Shown: positions 1-10,262 of the stretch, one piece after another
Position numbering within the stretch: the first letter of the stretch is position 1
Layout: every line of letters begins with the position of its first letter
Origin: Aeromonas veronii bv. veronii
GTDB lineage: Bacteria > Pseudomonadota > Gammaproteobacteria > Enterobacterales > Aeromonadaceae
DNA: 64,000 nt
Direction of reading: 5' to 3'
Assembly: GCF_000820225.1 (NCBI RefSeq)
Contig: NZ_CDDK01000018.1
Span: 372,001-436,000, forward strand
Notes under the pieces: generated by a model
The model's input: only the letters and a program-made list of their open reading frames with translations
What the model was told of the DNA's origin: nothing
Database searches by the model: none
Made by a program: the position numbers and the translations under genes

Positions 1-1
1 A

Positions 2-1540
2 GAGGCGGCCGCCGCCCTCGATCAAACCGATGCACCCTGGGCGAGCAGCCCTCCAGACGGGGTGCTCTGCCCTGGAGCCCTGCTGGCTGCCTGGCTCGAT
101 GGCGATCTGCTGGCGGATTTTCATGTTGATCCCAGCCGCCAGATCCTGATCAGCGCCTCTACTTCCCTATTGACCCTCGCCAGGGAGCAGGGACTGCTCA
201 CCCTTGGCCCTGTGGGGGCCGATCTGCCGCTCACCCCCGAGGCCGATTTGGGCGCCGTGCTCAATCGCCTGCTGGCGCGCCGCGTGACGGCGCCGACCCT
301 GGCTGAGGGGCATCCGCTATCAGGCGTCGTGCTGCGACCACTGCAGGCCGCCGATGAGCGCGAGATAGTGCGCTACTGCAGCGACGAGGCGCTGGCCCGC
401 TACACCCTCAATATTCCTCACCCCTATCCGCCGGAGGGGGCCCGCGACTGGCTGGCGCTCAGCTGGCGCAAGGCGGCGCTGGGCCTTGGCTGGAGCTGGG
501 CCATCACCTTGCCAGAGGAGCAAGGGGCGGCGCTGGTTGGGGTGATCTCCTTGCACTGGAATGGCGAGCTCGCCTGGTGGGTGGGCGTGCCCTGGCAGAA
601 TCGCGGTCTGGCGACCCGGGCCGCTGGCTTGGTCAAGGAGTTTGCCTTTGACCAACTGCAACTGCCGGCGCTGACGGCTCGCCATATGCCGGACAATTTA
701 GCCTCCGGCCGGGTGATGGCAAAAGTGGGGATGCACTATCGCGGGCGGCGCCATATCAGTGGTCGCCAGCCGTGCGAGGTGAGCTACTGGCGATTGGATC
801 GCGCACCCTCCTTACCCAATCCCTTGGCCGGGGAGATTTCCCGCTGGCTGGCTGATGAGCGGATCGCCGTGGTGATCCTGTGGGATCCTGTAACGTTGGA
901 TCGGCAGAGTGCCAACGGCAAGCTGGCCATCTCGCTCTTTGTGGATGAGAGGGGCGCGGGGGAGGAGTCCTGCTCTATTCGCTGCCCGCCGCATCTTGAG
1001 AGGTCTCTGGAGGTGCACTGTTACCCCGTCGAACTGCTGGAGCAGGCCGAACCGGAGCAGTTGTCCCATCTTGGCGGCGTCTTGCTGAAAGACAGGGATG
1101 AACAGGGGCTGGCGTGGTTGCTGCAACTGGCCGCGCTGCAGCGTCAAGGGCCCGAGCTGCTCAGCCGCGAGGAGCGCGCATCACGGCGCCACTGGTTCAA
1201 ACAATTGATGGCGCAGGCGCTGGGCGGCAACGGTGATTCTTCGCAGATACGCTATCAGCAGTTACGGCTGCTGGTGGAGCTGCCGGAGCTGGTCGACGAG
1301 CTGGATGGCTGTTGGCATCAAACGCCCGAACTGACCTTTGAGCGGTTGGCGCGGGAGGCTCCCGCCCTCTGGCTTGCCTACCGGGAGGCGATGAACAGGG
1401 CCACCCCGGCTACGCTAACCGCTTTGCAGCAACAGTTTGCAGCTCGTTTTCCTGAGTGCACCCTCCCATTTTTGGACAAAGGTACTCAGAATGACCAGCC
1501 GTTGTGTGGAATAATGCCCGCTCTGCTGTACGAGGAGTAA
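2..1540 (+). CDS. GNAT-containing multidomain protein, 5' end outside the window
   Basis: The frame is open from the first base, so the true start lies upstream and the GTG at 62 need not be it. A GNAT acetyltransferase domain of the RimJ type spans about residues 105-245 counted from that GTG: it starts VVLRPLQAADEREIV, has the acetyl-CoA loop region VGVPWQNRGLATRAAG, and ends SGRVMAKVGMHYRGRR. About 100 residues precede it and about 240 follow. The C-terminal part (IAVVILWDP..., then a helical end) vaguely resembles a degenerate nucleotidyltransferase with a helical partner domain, but I cannot confirm that. The substrate is unknown. It stops 6 bp before the next GNAT gene, so the two are probably co-transcribed. 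The GNAT call is fairly sure, the flanking domains are not. Confidence 0.75.
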   Translation, partial: EAAAALDQTDAPWASSPPDGVLCPGALLAAWLDGDLLADFHVDPSRQILISASTSLLTLAREQGLLTLGPVGADLPLTPEADLGAVLNRLLARRVTAPTLAEGHPLSGVVLRPLQAADEREIVRYCSDEALARYTLNIPHPYPPEGARDWLALSWRKAALGLGWSWAITLPEEQGAALVGVISLHWNGELAWWVGVPWQNRGLATRAAGLVKEFAFDQLQLPALTARHMPDNLASGRVMAKVGMHYRGRRHISGRQPCEVSYWRLDRAPSLPNPLAGEISRWLADERIAVVILWDPVTLDRQSANGKLAISLFVDERGAGEESCSIRCPPHLERSLEVHCYPVELLEQAEPEQLSHLGGVLLKDRDEQGLAWLLQLAALQRQGPELLSREERASRRHWFKQLMAQALGGNGDSSQIRYQQLRLLVELPELVDELDGCWHQTPELTFERLAREAPALWLAYREAMNRATPATLTALQQQFAARFPECTLPFLDKGTQNDQPLCGIMPALLYEE

Positions 1541-1546
1541 TACCTG

Positions 1547-2086
1547 ATGTTGAGAACCGAGCGCCCCGGTGACATGCTGCCGGTCTATGAGCTGCTGAGT
1601 GCCGCCTTCGGTCGTTCCGATGAGGCCGAACTGGTCAACCGCCTGCGCGAATGTGGCGCTGCCGTGGTGACCATGGTCGAAGAGGAAGAGTACGAGTTCA
1701 TGGGGCACCTGATGCTAAGCCCGATCACCATTAACGGAATGGAAGGGCCCTGGCTCGGTCTGGCGCCGGTCGCGGTTCATCCCGACTGGCAAGGTCAGGG
1801 GATTGGCTCTGATCTCATCCGCGAAGGGCTTGATACGGCGCTTGAGATGGACTGGAAAGGGGTGGTAGTACTCGGGGATCCGGCCTATTACAGCCGTTTC
1901 GGTTTCCGCCCGGCTAGCGAGTTTGGCCTGCACTGCATCTATGAGGTGCCTGCCGACTGCTTTATGGCGATGGAGCTGCAGGAGCGCGGTTTTGCGGGTG
2001 TGCAGGGTGAGGTGCTCTATCACCCGCTGTTTGATGAACTCCCCGACGAGCTGCCGGACGCGCAGGCAGAAGAGTCCCATTTATAG
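1547..2086 (+). CDS. YhbS-like GNAT N-acetyltransferase
   Basis: This 179-residue protein is a single-domain GNAT of the YhbS type. The acetyl-CoA binding core is LAPVAVHPDWQGQGIGSDLI at about residues 72-91, with the Q/RxxGxG/A loop intact. It is followed by the YhbS-typical strand VVVLGDPAYYSRFGF. Proteins of this family acetylate small molecules or protein amines; the substrate cannot be read from sequence. It starts with ATG 6 bp after the preceding GNAT-containing gene and is followed by an intrinsic terminator, so the pair looks like the end of one operon. It has the expected family length, with no sign of damage. Confidence 0.88.
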   Translation: MLRTERPGDMLPVYELLSAAFGRSDEAELVNRLRECGAAVVTMVEEEEYEFMGHLMLSPITINGMEGPWLGLAPVAVHPDWQGQGIGSDLIREGLDTALEMDWKGVVVLGDPAYYSRFGFRPASEFGLHCIYEVPADCFMAMELQERGFAGVQGEVLYHPLFDELPDELPDAQAEESHL

Positions 2087-2113
2087 CGAGACGTCGCAGC
2101 GACAAGCCATAAC

Positions 2114-2139
2114 GAAAAAGCCCTCATCGAGGGCTTTTT
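2114..2139. terminator. Bidirectional intrinsic terminator
   Basis: The stem AAAAAGCCCTC / GAGGGCTTTTT around a short ATC loop is flanked by A and T runs on opposite sides. It can therefore end the GNAT operon on plus and the convergent hypothetical gene on minus. Confidence 0.85.
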
Positions 2140-2182
2140 CATCTTGTATTGGTCCCTGCCGGGCTTATTCGAGCAAATTGGC

Positions 2183-2596
2183 TCAGGCAATGATATCGAG
2201 CTGGGTGCCCTTGCGATTATCTTCGCCCACCATGTCACCCATCTGCTGGGCGAGCGGGCTCTGCTGGAATTGCATGTAGTCGCTGAGATTCTGCTGGCGC
2301 TGGTAGCGATTCGCAGCCTGATACATATCAGCCGTGCTCGGGCCCGACTTGCTGTCGCTCTCCTGACCGCTGGCCTCCAGGTAGCGCTCCACCACGGCTT
2401 TATCTTGCTGGTTAGCCGTATAAGAGACCGCCAGGGTTCTGCGAGCCGTTGCTTTCTCTTCGCTCTGTGCCTGCAATTCATCCTTCTTGTTCAGTGCTTC
2501 GTTACGGGCCTGACTGACCTGCTCGGGTGTGACAGCGGGAGAGGAGGGGTATTTGCCGTAATCAGGCAGCGGCATGGGCCGGGAGGTGATTTGCAT
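2183..2596 (-). CDS. Hypothetical protein, hydrophilic, 137 aa
   Basis: I do not recognise this protein. It is hydrophilic and rich in Gln, Ser, Ala and charged residues, with no signal peptide, membrane segment or Cys. A helical, possibly coiled-coil stretch covers about residues 22-60 (VSQARNEALNKKDELQAQ and on), and a second helical part about 85-120 is Gln-rich. It begins with ATG at 2596 and converges on the terminator shared with the GNAT operon; the nearest upstream gene on this strand is over 1 kb away. Codon use matches the neighbours and the opposite-strand reading looks like a shadow, so it is probably real. The composition would suit an adaptor or an intracellular scaffold, but that is a guess. 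Confidence 0.65.
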   Translation of the reverse strand: MQITSRPMPLPDYGKYPSSPAVTPEQVSQARNEALNKKDELQAQSEEKATARRTLAVSYTANQQDKAVVERYLEASGQESDSKSGPSTADMYQAANRYQRQQNLSDYMQFQQSPLAQQMGDMVGEDNRKGTQLDIIA

Positions 2597-2731
2597 GGTG
2601 GAGCTTCTCTTTTGAACAGGGACGGACGCATGATACTCATCGATCTTAGTTCAATAAATCACCACTTGTCGGTTCATCAAGAGTAGGTTCAGCTTCGCGC
2701 ATCGATTGTTAATTGAACCGCCTCTGAGTGA

Positions 2732-2761
2732 CAAAAAAGGCGCCATAAGGCGCCTTTTTAT
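2732..2761 (-). terminator. Intrinsic terminator after roxA
   Basis: The inverted repeat AAAAAGGCGCC / GGCGCCTTTTT lies just past the roxA stop. Read on minus, the stem is followed by a T tract. The same GGCGCC stem recurs after rnfH at 49086-49113. Confidence 0.85.
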
Positions 2762-2779
2762 CCTTCAGTTACCGCCGGA

Positions 2780-3910
2780 TCAGTTGAAGAACCAGTAACC
2801 GCGGTTGACCAGACGGGTCAGCAGTTGCAGGAAGCCAGCCTGATCGGCCAGCTCCACCATGTCGGCTTGAGTGATGATGTCTTTGTCACACAAGAGCGAA
2901 ATGGCTGCTGCGTCTTCGCTTTGCAGCGTCCAAGCTTCGCCGTCGATGAAGCACTGCTGGCTCTCGCCGCTGAACCAGACGGTGCGCAGACCCGGCACCT
3001 TGATGGCAGGTTCGCCCTGGGTCAGCAGGTCGGCCACTTCCTCGGCGCTGTAGTCCGGCTCGACCGGATTGACGTCGAGATCGTGCTTGGCCTCGGAGAT
3101 CATGGTGCCGAACCACTCCTTGAACAGAGTCTCGTCATCGAGGGCCTGCTGCATCAGCTCGCGCAGACGGTGCAGCTCGTGGGGCTGGATCTCGCCGTGA
3201 CGGGCGCGGGGCTTGAGATCGGCATCGCCGTAACGCTCGGTACGCACCTCGTTGTCGATCAGGTGATCGGCAAAGGAGGAGATAAGCGCCTTGGCATCCG
3301 GTGCGCGGAAGCCCACCGAGAAGTTCATGGAGGGCTCGATGGCGTAGCCTTCGTGGGGGAATCCGGGCGGAATGTAGAGGATGTCGCCCGGCTCCATGAT
3401 GACGTCGATGATCGCCTCGAACGGCTCGCAGTGCAGCAGGGCGGCGTGGGCGGCGAACTCGTTGAGCGGCTTGGCATCGCCAACCCGCCAGTGGCGTTTG
3501 CCCAGACCCTGGGTGATAAACACATCGTAATTGTCGATGTGGGGGCCGACACCCGCATGGGGGGTGGAGAAGCTCACCATTACATCGTCAAAGCGCCAGC
3601 CCGGAATGAACTGGAACGGCACCGCCAGCTCGTTCACCTCGGGAGCCCAGTGGTTGCAAGCCTGTACCAGAATGGTCCAGTTCTCTTCGCCCAGATGGTC
3701 GTAGGATTCGAAGGGGCCGTGGGCAGCATCCCACTTGCCGTCGAAACGGGTGACCAGGCGGGACTCTACCACCTCTTCCATGGCCAGACCCGCCAGCTCG
3801 TCCGGGCTGATGGGATCCTGAAAGTCCTTGAAGCCACCCTTGATAAGGAGCGGGCGCTTCTGCCAGTAGTGCTCAAGGAAGTGAGCGATATCCAGATTGA
3901 GTTCGTACAT
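2780..3910 (-). CDS. roxA: Ribosomal protein L16 arginine 3-hydroxylase (YcfD/RoxA)
   Basis: This is a JmjC-fold Fe(II)/2-oxoglutarate oxygenase that hydroxylates an arginine of ribosomal protein L16 in E. coli. The iron-binding triad is visible as GVGPHIDNYDVF (His and Asp, about residue 125) and PPGFPHEGYA (second His). The N-terminal HFLEHYWQKRPLLIKGGF and C-terminal LVNRGYWFF match E. coli YcfD end to end. I chose ATG 3910 because homology begins at MYELNLD; an in-frame upstream ATG at 3967 would add 19 unrelated residues. The order with purB, hflD, mnmA, nudJ and rluE is as in E. coli, but a terminator after purB separates roxA transcriptionally. Confidence 0.93.
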   Translation of the reverse strand: MYELNLDIAHFLEHYWQKRPLLIKGGFKDFQDPISPDELAGLAMEEVVESRLVTRFDGKWDAAHGPFESYDHLGEENWTILVQACNHWAPEVNELAVPFQFIPGWRFDDVMVSFSTPHAGVGPHIDNYDVFITQGLGKRHWRVGDAKPLNEFAAHAALLHCEPFEAIIDVIMEPGDILYIPPGFPHEGYAIEPSMNFSVGFRAPDAKALISSFADHLIDNEVRTERYGDADLKPRARHGEIQPHELHRLRELMQQALDDETLFKEWFGTMISEAKHDLDVNPVEPDYSAEEVADLLTQGEPAIKVPGLRTVWFSGESQQCFIDGEAWTLQSEDAAAISLLCDKDIITQADMVELADQAGFLQLLTRLVNRGYWFFN

Positions 3911-3994
3911 GCTGTTTCTCGTGTCTCGCAAAGAGGTTTTGCCCAAGGCAGGCTTGGGAAAAGCCACTCGGGATCCTGCCGTGGCAGGGAAAAT

Positions 3995-4034
3995 AACAGG
4001 GGCCCTGTGGCGTATCGTGCACAGGGCCCCTTCG
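3995..4034 (-). terminator. Terminator hairpin after purB
   Basis: A perfect 11-bp inverted repeat GGGGCCCTGTG / CACAGGGCCCC (3999-4009 and 4020-4030) sits just past the purB stop. Read on minus it is followed by TGTTATTTT, an imperfect T tract. Confidence 0.75.
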
Positions 4035-4049
4035 TCACTGCCGGTTGGC

Positions 4050-5549
<1,500 letters not shown>

Positions 5550-6164
5550 TTAGTAACGTTTGGCCAGCTCCACCATCTTCTTGCGAGCGAAGATGATCTG
5601 GGTGCGGCTGCCACCGAGCTGACGCCACAGCACGCAGGCACGAATGCCAGCCAGCAGCAGGGCGCGCACCTTGTGCTGCACCAGCGGCTGCTGCAGGAAT
5701 AGCGGGGTACCCGCCACCTGGATGCGCGGCCCGATGGGGCTGATAAGATCGCTGTAGATGCTCGCCATGTTGGCCAAAATCTGCTCGTCGAGCAGATCGA
5801 AGTGCTGTTGCTGGCGGCCAATCTGGCTGATCCGCTCACCCAGCATATTGAGAATGTCCTTGCGCTTGGCCAGCTTGCGCTCCAGTGCAATCAGGCTTAC
5901 CACGTAGCGGGTCAGCTCGGCATTCTTCTGGCTGCCGTCGGCACCCAGCTGCTCGACCAGCGCGCGGTAGCCGTCGCGAATGGCCAGATGGGTGTTGTTG
6001 AACACCTCGAGCGGCTGGCTCGGGTTGGTCACCAGAATGCTGGAGAGGCTCTCGCGCAGGGCGGCCTCGTCACAGCTGCCGTCTCGGGCCACCTTCTGCA
6101 CCAGATACGCGGCCTGGCAGATGCCGGCAAAGGCCATGGTTCTGTCTTGGAATTTATCGCTCAC
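5550..6164 (-). CDS. hflD: HflD, high-frequency-lysogenisation protein homologue
   Basis: HflD is a small, mostly helical, membrane-associated protein. In E. coli it binds the phage lambda CII activator and favours lysis; its cellular role is unclear. The 204-residue sequence follows the family along its length: [23 protein letters not shown] at the N-terminus, [12 protein letters not shown] in the middle, and a helical tail ending [12 protein letters not shown]. It lies between mnmA (23 bp upstream) and purB, the order conserved across enterics and their relatives. The context suggests co-transcription with mnmA. Confidence 0.95.
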   Translation of the reverse strand: MSDKFQDRTMAFAGICQAAYLVQKVARDGSCDEAALRESLSSILVTNPSQPLEVFNNTHLAIRDGYRALVEQLGADGSQKNAELTRYVVSLIALERKLAKRKDILNMLGERISQIGRQQQHFDLLDEQILANMASIYSDLISPIGPRIQVAGTPLFLQQPLVQHKVRALLLAGIRACVLWRQLGGSRTQIIFARKKMVELAKRY

Positions 6165-6187
6165 GTCTGCTGCCTTCTGTTAAGGAT

Positions 6188-7294
6188 TCAAACCGGATGG
6201 CTGAAACGTTGTTCGATGATGCCGCCGCCCAGACACACTTCCCCGTCGTAGAAGACGGCGGACTGGCCCGGGGTCACTGCAGCCTGCTTCTCGTCGAAGA
6301 TGACCCGGATGGTCTCGTCGTCGATGGGCTGGATCAGGCAGGGGATATCCTGCTGACGGTAGCGGGTCTTGACGGTGCAGCGACGCGGCTCGCGAATGGG
6401 GGTGCGATCCACCCAGTGCAGCTGGCTGGCGATGAGGCCGTCGGAGTAGAGGCGGGGATGCTCGCCCTGCGCCACGACCAGCACGTTGCGCTCGACCTCT
6501 TTGTCGACCACATACCAGGCCTCTTCGGTGGCATCTTTGCGACCACCGATGCCGAGCCCCTTGCGTTGGCCCAGGGTGTGATACATCAGACCCTGATGCT
6601 CGCCGATCACCTTGCCATCCACGGTCTCGATTTTACCGGGCTGGGCGGGCAGGAACTTGGCCAGGAAGTCCTTGAACTTGCGCTCGCCGATAAAGCAGAT
6701 GCCGGTGGAGTCTTTCTTCTTGGCGGTGATGAGATCCAGCTGCTCGGCGATGCGGCGCACCTCCGGCTTCTCCAGATCGCCAACCGGGAACAGGCTCTGA
6801 CCCACTTGCTTTTCGCTCAGGGTGTAGAGGAAGTAGCTCTGATCCTTGTTGGTATCGAGACCGCGCAGCAGGCGCGGGCGGCCTGTGCTGTCGTCACGGC
6901 GCACATAGTGGCCGGTGGCGATGTAGGTGGCACCCAGCTCTTCGGCGGCAAATTCGAGGAACGCCTTAAACTTGATCTCCTTGTTGCACAGGATATCCGG
7001 GTTCGGCGTGCGGCCAGCCTTGTACTCTTCGAGGAAGTGCTCGAACACATTGTCCCAGTACTCGGCCGCGAAGTTGATAGTGTGGAGTTTCATCCCCAGC
7101 TTGTCGCAGACGGCCTTGGCATCAGCCAAATCCTGGGCGGCAGAGCAGTACTCGTCCGTGTCGTCTTCTTCCCAGTTCTTCATGAACAAGCCTTCGACCT
7201 GATAGCCCTGCTGCTGGAGCAGGTAGGCCGAGACGGAAGAATCCACGCCGCCGGACATGCCGACGATCACCTTGATTTGGCTGTTGTCTGTCAT
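6188..7294 (-). CDS. mnmA: tRNA-specific 2-thiouridylase MnmA
   Basis: MnmA installs sulfur at position 2 of the wobble uridine (U34) of Lys, Glu and Gln tRNAs, using ATP and persulfide relayed by the Tus proteins. The N-terminal PP-loop [16 protein letters not shown] binds ATP. The two catalytic cysteines are present: C103 in [10 protein letters not shown] and C200 in [12 protein letters not shown], matching E. coli C102 and C199. The 368-residue length is normal. Start ATG 7294 is the family start. An extended -10 lies about 35 bp upstream, so the mnmA-hflD-purB unit probably begins here. Confidence 0.97.
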   Translation of the reverse strand: MTDNSQIKVIVGMSGGVDSSVSAYLLQQQGYQVEGLFMKNWEEDDTDEYCSAAQDLADAKAVCDKLGMKLHTINFAAEYWDNVFEHFLEEYKAGRTPNPDILCNKEIKFKAFLEFAAEELGATYIATGHYVRRDDSTGRPRLLRGLDTNKDQSYFLYTLSEKQVGQSLFPVGDLEKPEVRRIAEQLDLITAKKKDSTGICFIGERKFKDFLAKFLPAQPGKIETVDGKVIGEHQGLMYHTLGQRKGLGIGGRKDATEEAWYVVDKEVERNVLVVAQGEHPRLYSDGLIASQLHWVDRTPIREPRRCTVKTRYRQQDIPCLIQPIDDETIRVIFDEKQAAVTPGQSAVFYDGEVCLGGGIIEQRFSHPV

Positions 7295-7328
7295 TAGTCG
7301 AAGTTACCAGTTCGTTTAAACGGGGCGT

Positions 7329-7337
7329 ATTCTACCA
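7329..7337 (-). promoter_or_regulatory. Candidate extended -10 promoter for mnmA
   Basis: Read on minus, TGGTAGAAT (a TGn-type extended -10) lies about 35 bp before the mnmA start. No good -35 is visible, which is usual for extended -10 promoters. Confidence 0.45.
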
Positions 7338-7451
7338 GAGTTTTGCGCCCCCGGTCACATATCCATGCCGCAGTTCCCATCAGGAGCCTGATAGCAGGAA
7401 ATCGTTTTTCTGTTGTTGGCCTTTGTCACCGAAAAAGAGTGTCAAATGGCC

Positions 7452-7946
7452 TCAGATAAAGGCCTTGAGTGCCGACAGTGGCAGCCGTGTCCCCGCCAGA
7501 TAGTCCTGAATGCACTGCCACACCAAGGGGCTGCGCAGGGCCGGTTTGCATTCCGCTATTTCTTCCAGAGTGAGCCAGTGGCAAGCCAGCACATCGCCGT
7601 CAGGATCCTCTGGATGGTGCTGACCCGGCGCTTTTTCAAGGTCGAAGATGATGGCGGTGCGCACATAGGTGGCCTCGCTGTCGGCCGGTTTGAACAGATA
7701 GGTACCAAGCCAGGCGGTCGGCATGGCGGTCAGCCCCGTCTCCTCTTTCAGCTCACGACAGGCCGCTTCAAGCAGGTTTTCCCCCGGCTCCACATGTCCG
7801 GCGGGCTGGTTGAAACGGCGCTGGCCCTTGATCTCCTCTTCCACTACCAGAAAGCGCCCCTGCCACTGCACCAGGGCGGCGACCGTCAGACGCGCCTCCA
7901 TGCGGGCGTGACTGGTGGTCGATTGCTCTGCCTGATTGCTCATCAT
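7452..7946 (-). CDS. nudJ: Nudix phosphatase NudJ
   Basis: This Nudix hydrolase is of the NudJ type, which in E. coli removes phosphate from nucleoside tri- and diphosphates and from the thiamine precursor HMP-PP. The Nudix box is complete: [20 protein letters not shown] at about residues 51-70, then TGL, with the REXXEE metal ligands present. The C-terminal half ([18 protein letters not shown]) matches the family. Its start overlaps the rluE stop by 4 bp (ATGA), indicating translational coupling, and the order rluE-nudJ-mnmA is as in E. coli. An alternative internal start is Met16 ([11 protein letters not shown]). Confidence 0.93.
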   Translation of the reverse strand: MMSNQAEQSTTSHARMEARLTVAALVQWQGRFLVVEEEIKGQRRFNQPAGHVEPGENLLEAACRELKEETGLTAMPTAWLGTYLFKPADSEATYVRTAIIFDLEKAPGQHHPEDPDGDVLACHWLTLEEIAECKPALRSPLVWQCIQDYLAGTRLPLSALKAFI

Positions 7947-8866
7947 GACTCCTTGTCGTTGCTATTGGGATTGCCCGCTCGGGCGGGTCTGCGTGCCGTT
8001 CCTCGCCCGCTGCTGCGGTGTTTTCCGCCGGTCGGGTTCGTGGCTGCGCGCTCGGTTGGATGAGTGCTGCGGGGGCGTTCGTCCTGTCTCGGCTGGCTGG
8101 CCCGCCGTGGCGCATCCCCTGCCGGTTTGGCCGGTTTGGCGGTATGAGCGCCTGAACGGGATGAGGCGGGACGCGGGCTGCGGCTGGAGCTCGGCGTCAG
8201 CTCGGGGGCGGGCAGGCTGCGGCTCTCGCCGGGTGCCAGACCATCGAGGGTCCAGTCGCCGATGGCGTAGCGAATAAGGCGCAGGGTGGGGTGGCCGATA
8301 TGGGCGGTCATCCGCCGCACCTGCCGGTTGCGCCCCTCGATGATCTTGATCTCCAGCCAGCTGGTGGGGATCTCCTTGCGCTCGCGGATCGGCGGATTGC
8401 GCGGCCACACCGCAGGTTCATCCATGATGCGCGCCCCGGCGGGCAGGGTCATGCCGTCATTGAGCTCCACCCCGGCGCGCAGGGCGGCCAGTTTCTCTTC
8501 GCTCGGGATCCCTTCCACCTGCACCCAGTAGGTCTTGGGGGTCTTCTCCCCCGGCTGGGTGAGGCGCGCTTGCAGCTTGCCATCGTTGGTGAGCAGCAAC
8601 AGCCCCTCGCTGTCGCGATCGAGCCGTCCTGCGGCGTAGATGCCGGGCTCTTTGATGTAATCCTTGAGGGTCTCCCGGCCCGCCTCGTCGGTGAATTGGC
8701 AGAGCACCATATAGGGCTTGTTCAGCAGGAGCAATTTGCGATCCTCTGGGGCCAGCTCCGGTTTGCGGGGGGATGCATGGCGGGGTGCGGCTGGTTTGGC
8801 CGCCGTGCGCGGGGCGTTATCGCGCGGCGCGCGGCTGACAGAGAGACGGGAGCGGGGAGATTTCAT
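7943..8866 (-). CDS. rluE: 23S rRNA pseudouridine(2457) synthase RluE with a long basic tail
   Basis: RluE isomerises U2457 of 23S rRNA to pseudouridine. The catalytic motif [19 protein letters not shown] is intact (the Asp in RLDRDS is the nucleophile), followed by the family blocks [19 protein letters not shown] and [20 protein letters not shown]. Homology to E. coli RluE ends near residue 220. About 85 further residues are low-complexity and rich in Arg, Ser, Pro and Lys, a disordered basic extension of the kind that may hold onto RNA. There is also a short basic N-terminal extension. I chose ATG 8866; a GTG at 8875 would add three residues. The stop overlaps the nudJ start. Confidence 0.92.
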   Translation of the reverse strand: MKSPRSRLSVSRAPRDNAPRTAAKPAAPRHASPRKPELAPEDRKLLLLNKPYMVLCQFTDEAGRETLKDYIKEPGIYAAGRLDRDSEGLLLLTNDGKLQARLTQPGEKTPKTYWVQVEGIPSEEKLAALRAGVELNDGMTLPAGARIMDEPAVWPRNPPIRERKEIPTSWLEIKIIEGRNRQVRRMTAHIGHPTLRLIRYAIGDWTLDGLAPGESRSLPAPELTPSSSRSPRPASSRSGAHTAKPAKPAGDAPRRASQPRQDERPRSTHPTERAATNPTGGKHRSSGRGTARRPARAGNPNSNDKES

Positions 8867-8970
8867 CGGATACACACTTCAGACAGACGATGGCAGCGAG
8901 TGTACCACAGGGTGCTGAGGGCTGGATGAATGGCTGGCGTCACAGCAAGCAGCGCCCAGAGCCAATTCGC

Positions 8971-9738
8971 CTAGCTCAGCAGGCTCTCGATGACGATAGC
9001 CTGACGGGCGGGGGCAGAGCCTGCCTGCAACAGAGCGTGGCTGACCACATCGTCGATCATCGCCTGCGCCAGTCGGGTAAGGGGGCGCAGGGTCTCCCGT
9101 CCGCTACCAACCGGCACCGCCAGCAGAATAATAGTCTGCACCGGCCCGATTTGAGAGCCCCACTCGATGGGCTCCTTGCAATTGAGCAGGGTCAGCGCTG
9201 GCTGGCTGATCCCTTCGCTCAATACATGAGGCATGGCAAGGCCGGGGCGAATGATGGTGGCCGAGACCTGCTCGCGCCGCTCTACCGCGGCGGTCAGTGT
9301 GGCGCAGTCGGTGATCAGCTCGGCGGGCAGCAGATCGATCAGATGCTCGAGGGCCTCGGCCTTGGTCAGCGGTTCGGTGCTATGGGCCAGTTGGCGCAGG
9401 GCAAAATGGTAGTCGGGCAGAGCGTTGACCAGTCGCAACTCCGCCAGCGCGGCGGTGCGCGGGCGCACCAGCGGTTGACCCAGTTCCCCGCACCAGCAGG
9501 TGAAGGCCATGTGGGCGAGCTCGGCATCGCACCCTTCAATTTGCAACTGGCAGAGATCGCCGGGCTGGGTGGCGAGGGTCAACAGGGAGAGCTGGTTGCT
9601 GGCGGCAACGGTCTGACGCCGGGTGAGGTTGGCGCAGCGGATGGTGGATTTGAACATCCCCGCCAGCCGGTTCAACTGCTTGGCCTGGGTGATGCTCAAC
9701 CCCTGCTGGCAGTAGAAGGTGATTTCGCGGGTCAGCAT
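8971..9738 (-). CDS. PTS fructose-type EIIA with a degenerate N-terminal HPr domain
   Basis: Residues 1-88 align with HPr without gaps at the start, but the phosphorylatable His15 is Ser15 and Arg17 is Thr17 (QQGLSITQAK against NGLHTRP of HPr). Residues about 105-255 are a mannitol/fructose-class EIIA domain with the phospho-acceptor His171 in RPGLAMPHVLSEG. The HPr part thus cannot carry phosphate on the usual residue, while EIIA looks competent. It overlaps the EIIB stop (TGATG), so translation is coupled. With EIIB it follows uhpT, and no EIIC is present in this unit. The role is probably regulatory, or it feeds another EIIC; the sugar cannot be named. Confidence 0.85.
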   Translation of the reverse strand: MLTREITFYCQQGLSITQAKQLNRLAGMFKSTIRCANLTRRQTVAASNQLSLLTLATQPGDLCQLQIEGCDAELAHMAFTCWCGELGQPLVRPRTAALAELRLVNALPDYHFALRQLAHSTEPLTKAEALEHLIDLLPAELITDCATLTAAVERREQVSATIIRPGLAMPHVLSEGISQPALTLLNCKEPIEWGSQIGPVQTIILLAVPVGSGRETLRPLTRLAQAMIDDVVSHALLQAGSAPARQAIVIESLLS

Positions 9739-10043
9739 CAGGCCGGGATCGGCAGGGCCTTGAGTACGGCGTTGGCATCCAGCAGCACGGTTTCCAGTCT
9801 CACCTGATGGATGGTGCAGCCGAGGAAGCGCTCTTTCTGCTCAATCTCGATATCGGAGGCAATCAGCACCAGGTCGGCGCTGGCAATATCGCGGGCGGTC
9901 AGCATGTTCTCCATGCCCATGGCGCCCTGAGTCTCGACCTTGATCTTGAGTCCCAGCCCAGTGGCGGCTTTTTGCAGGGCATCGGCAGCCATATAGGTAT
10001 GGGCGATACCGGTCGGGCAAGCGGTGACGGCGACGATCTTCAT
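9738..10043 (-). CDS. Free-standing PTS fructose-type EIIB
   Basis: This 101-residue protein is a complete fructose-class EIIB domain. The phosphocysteine is Cys9 in VTACPTGIAHTYMAA, followed by the typical KVETQGAMG segment. ATG 10043 is chosen because the motif begins at residue 5 and AGAGAGC precedes it; a longer reading from 10106 adds 21 unrelated residues. The end overlaps the start of the HPr-like/EIIA gene. It lies downstream of uhpT on the same strand, separated by a terminator-like hairpin. With no EIIC in the unit, it may accept phosphate from the neighbouring EIIA and pass it to the EIIABC permease encoded at 12259-14166 or to a regulatory target. Confidence 0.9.
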   Translation of the reverse strand: MKIVAVTACPTGIAHTYMAADALQKAATGLGLKIKVETQGAMGMENMLTARDIASADLVLIASDIEIEQKERFLGCTIHQVRLETVLLDANAVLKALPIPA

Positions 10044-10206
10044 CTGCTCTCTGTGATGCTGACAAGGGGGAGCAACAAGATAGCGCCAGCGGGGGGCTTT
10101 TACCAAAAGTCCATATGAAAAGTGGGATCTTGATGGGGATATGCCCGTCCCTTGAACGGCAGTGCAGGCTCATGCCGGGCCAGCCCAGTGTCTGGTTGCT
10201 CCAAAC

Positions 10207-10236
10207 AACAAGGGCCACCCCTGTGGGTGGCCCTGA
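10207..10236 (-). terminator. Terminator hairpin after uhpT
   Basis: The inverted repeat GGGCCACCC / GGGTGGCCC (10212-10220 and 10225-10233) lies 30 bp past the uhpT stop. Read on minus it is followed by TTGTTGTTTGG, a moderate T tract, so read-through into the EIIB gene is possible. Confidence 0.7.
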
Positions 10237-10262
10237 ACAATCTGCGTCTGTTGTTATGGCTA

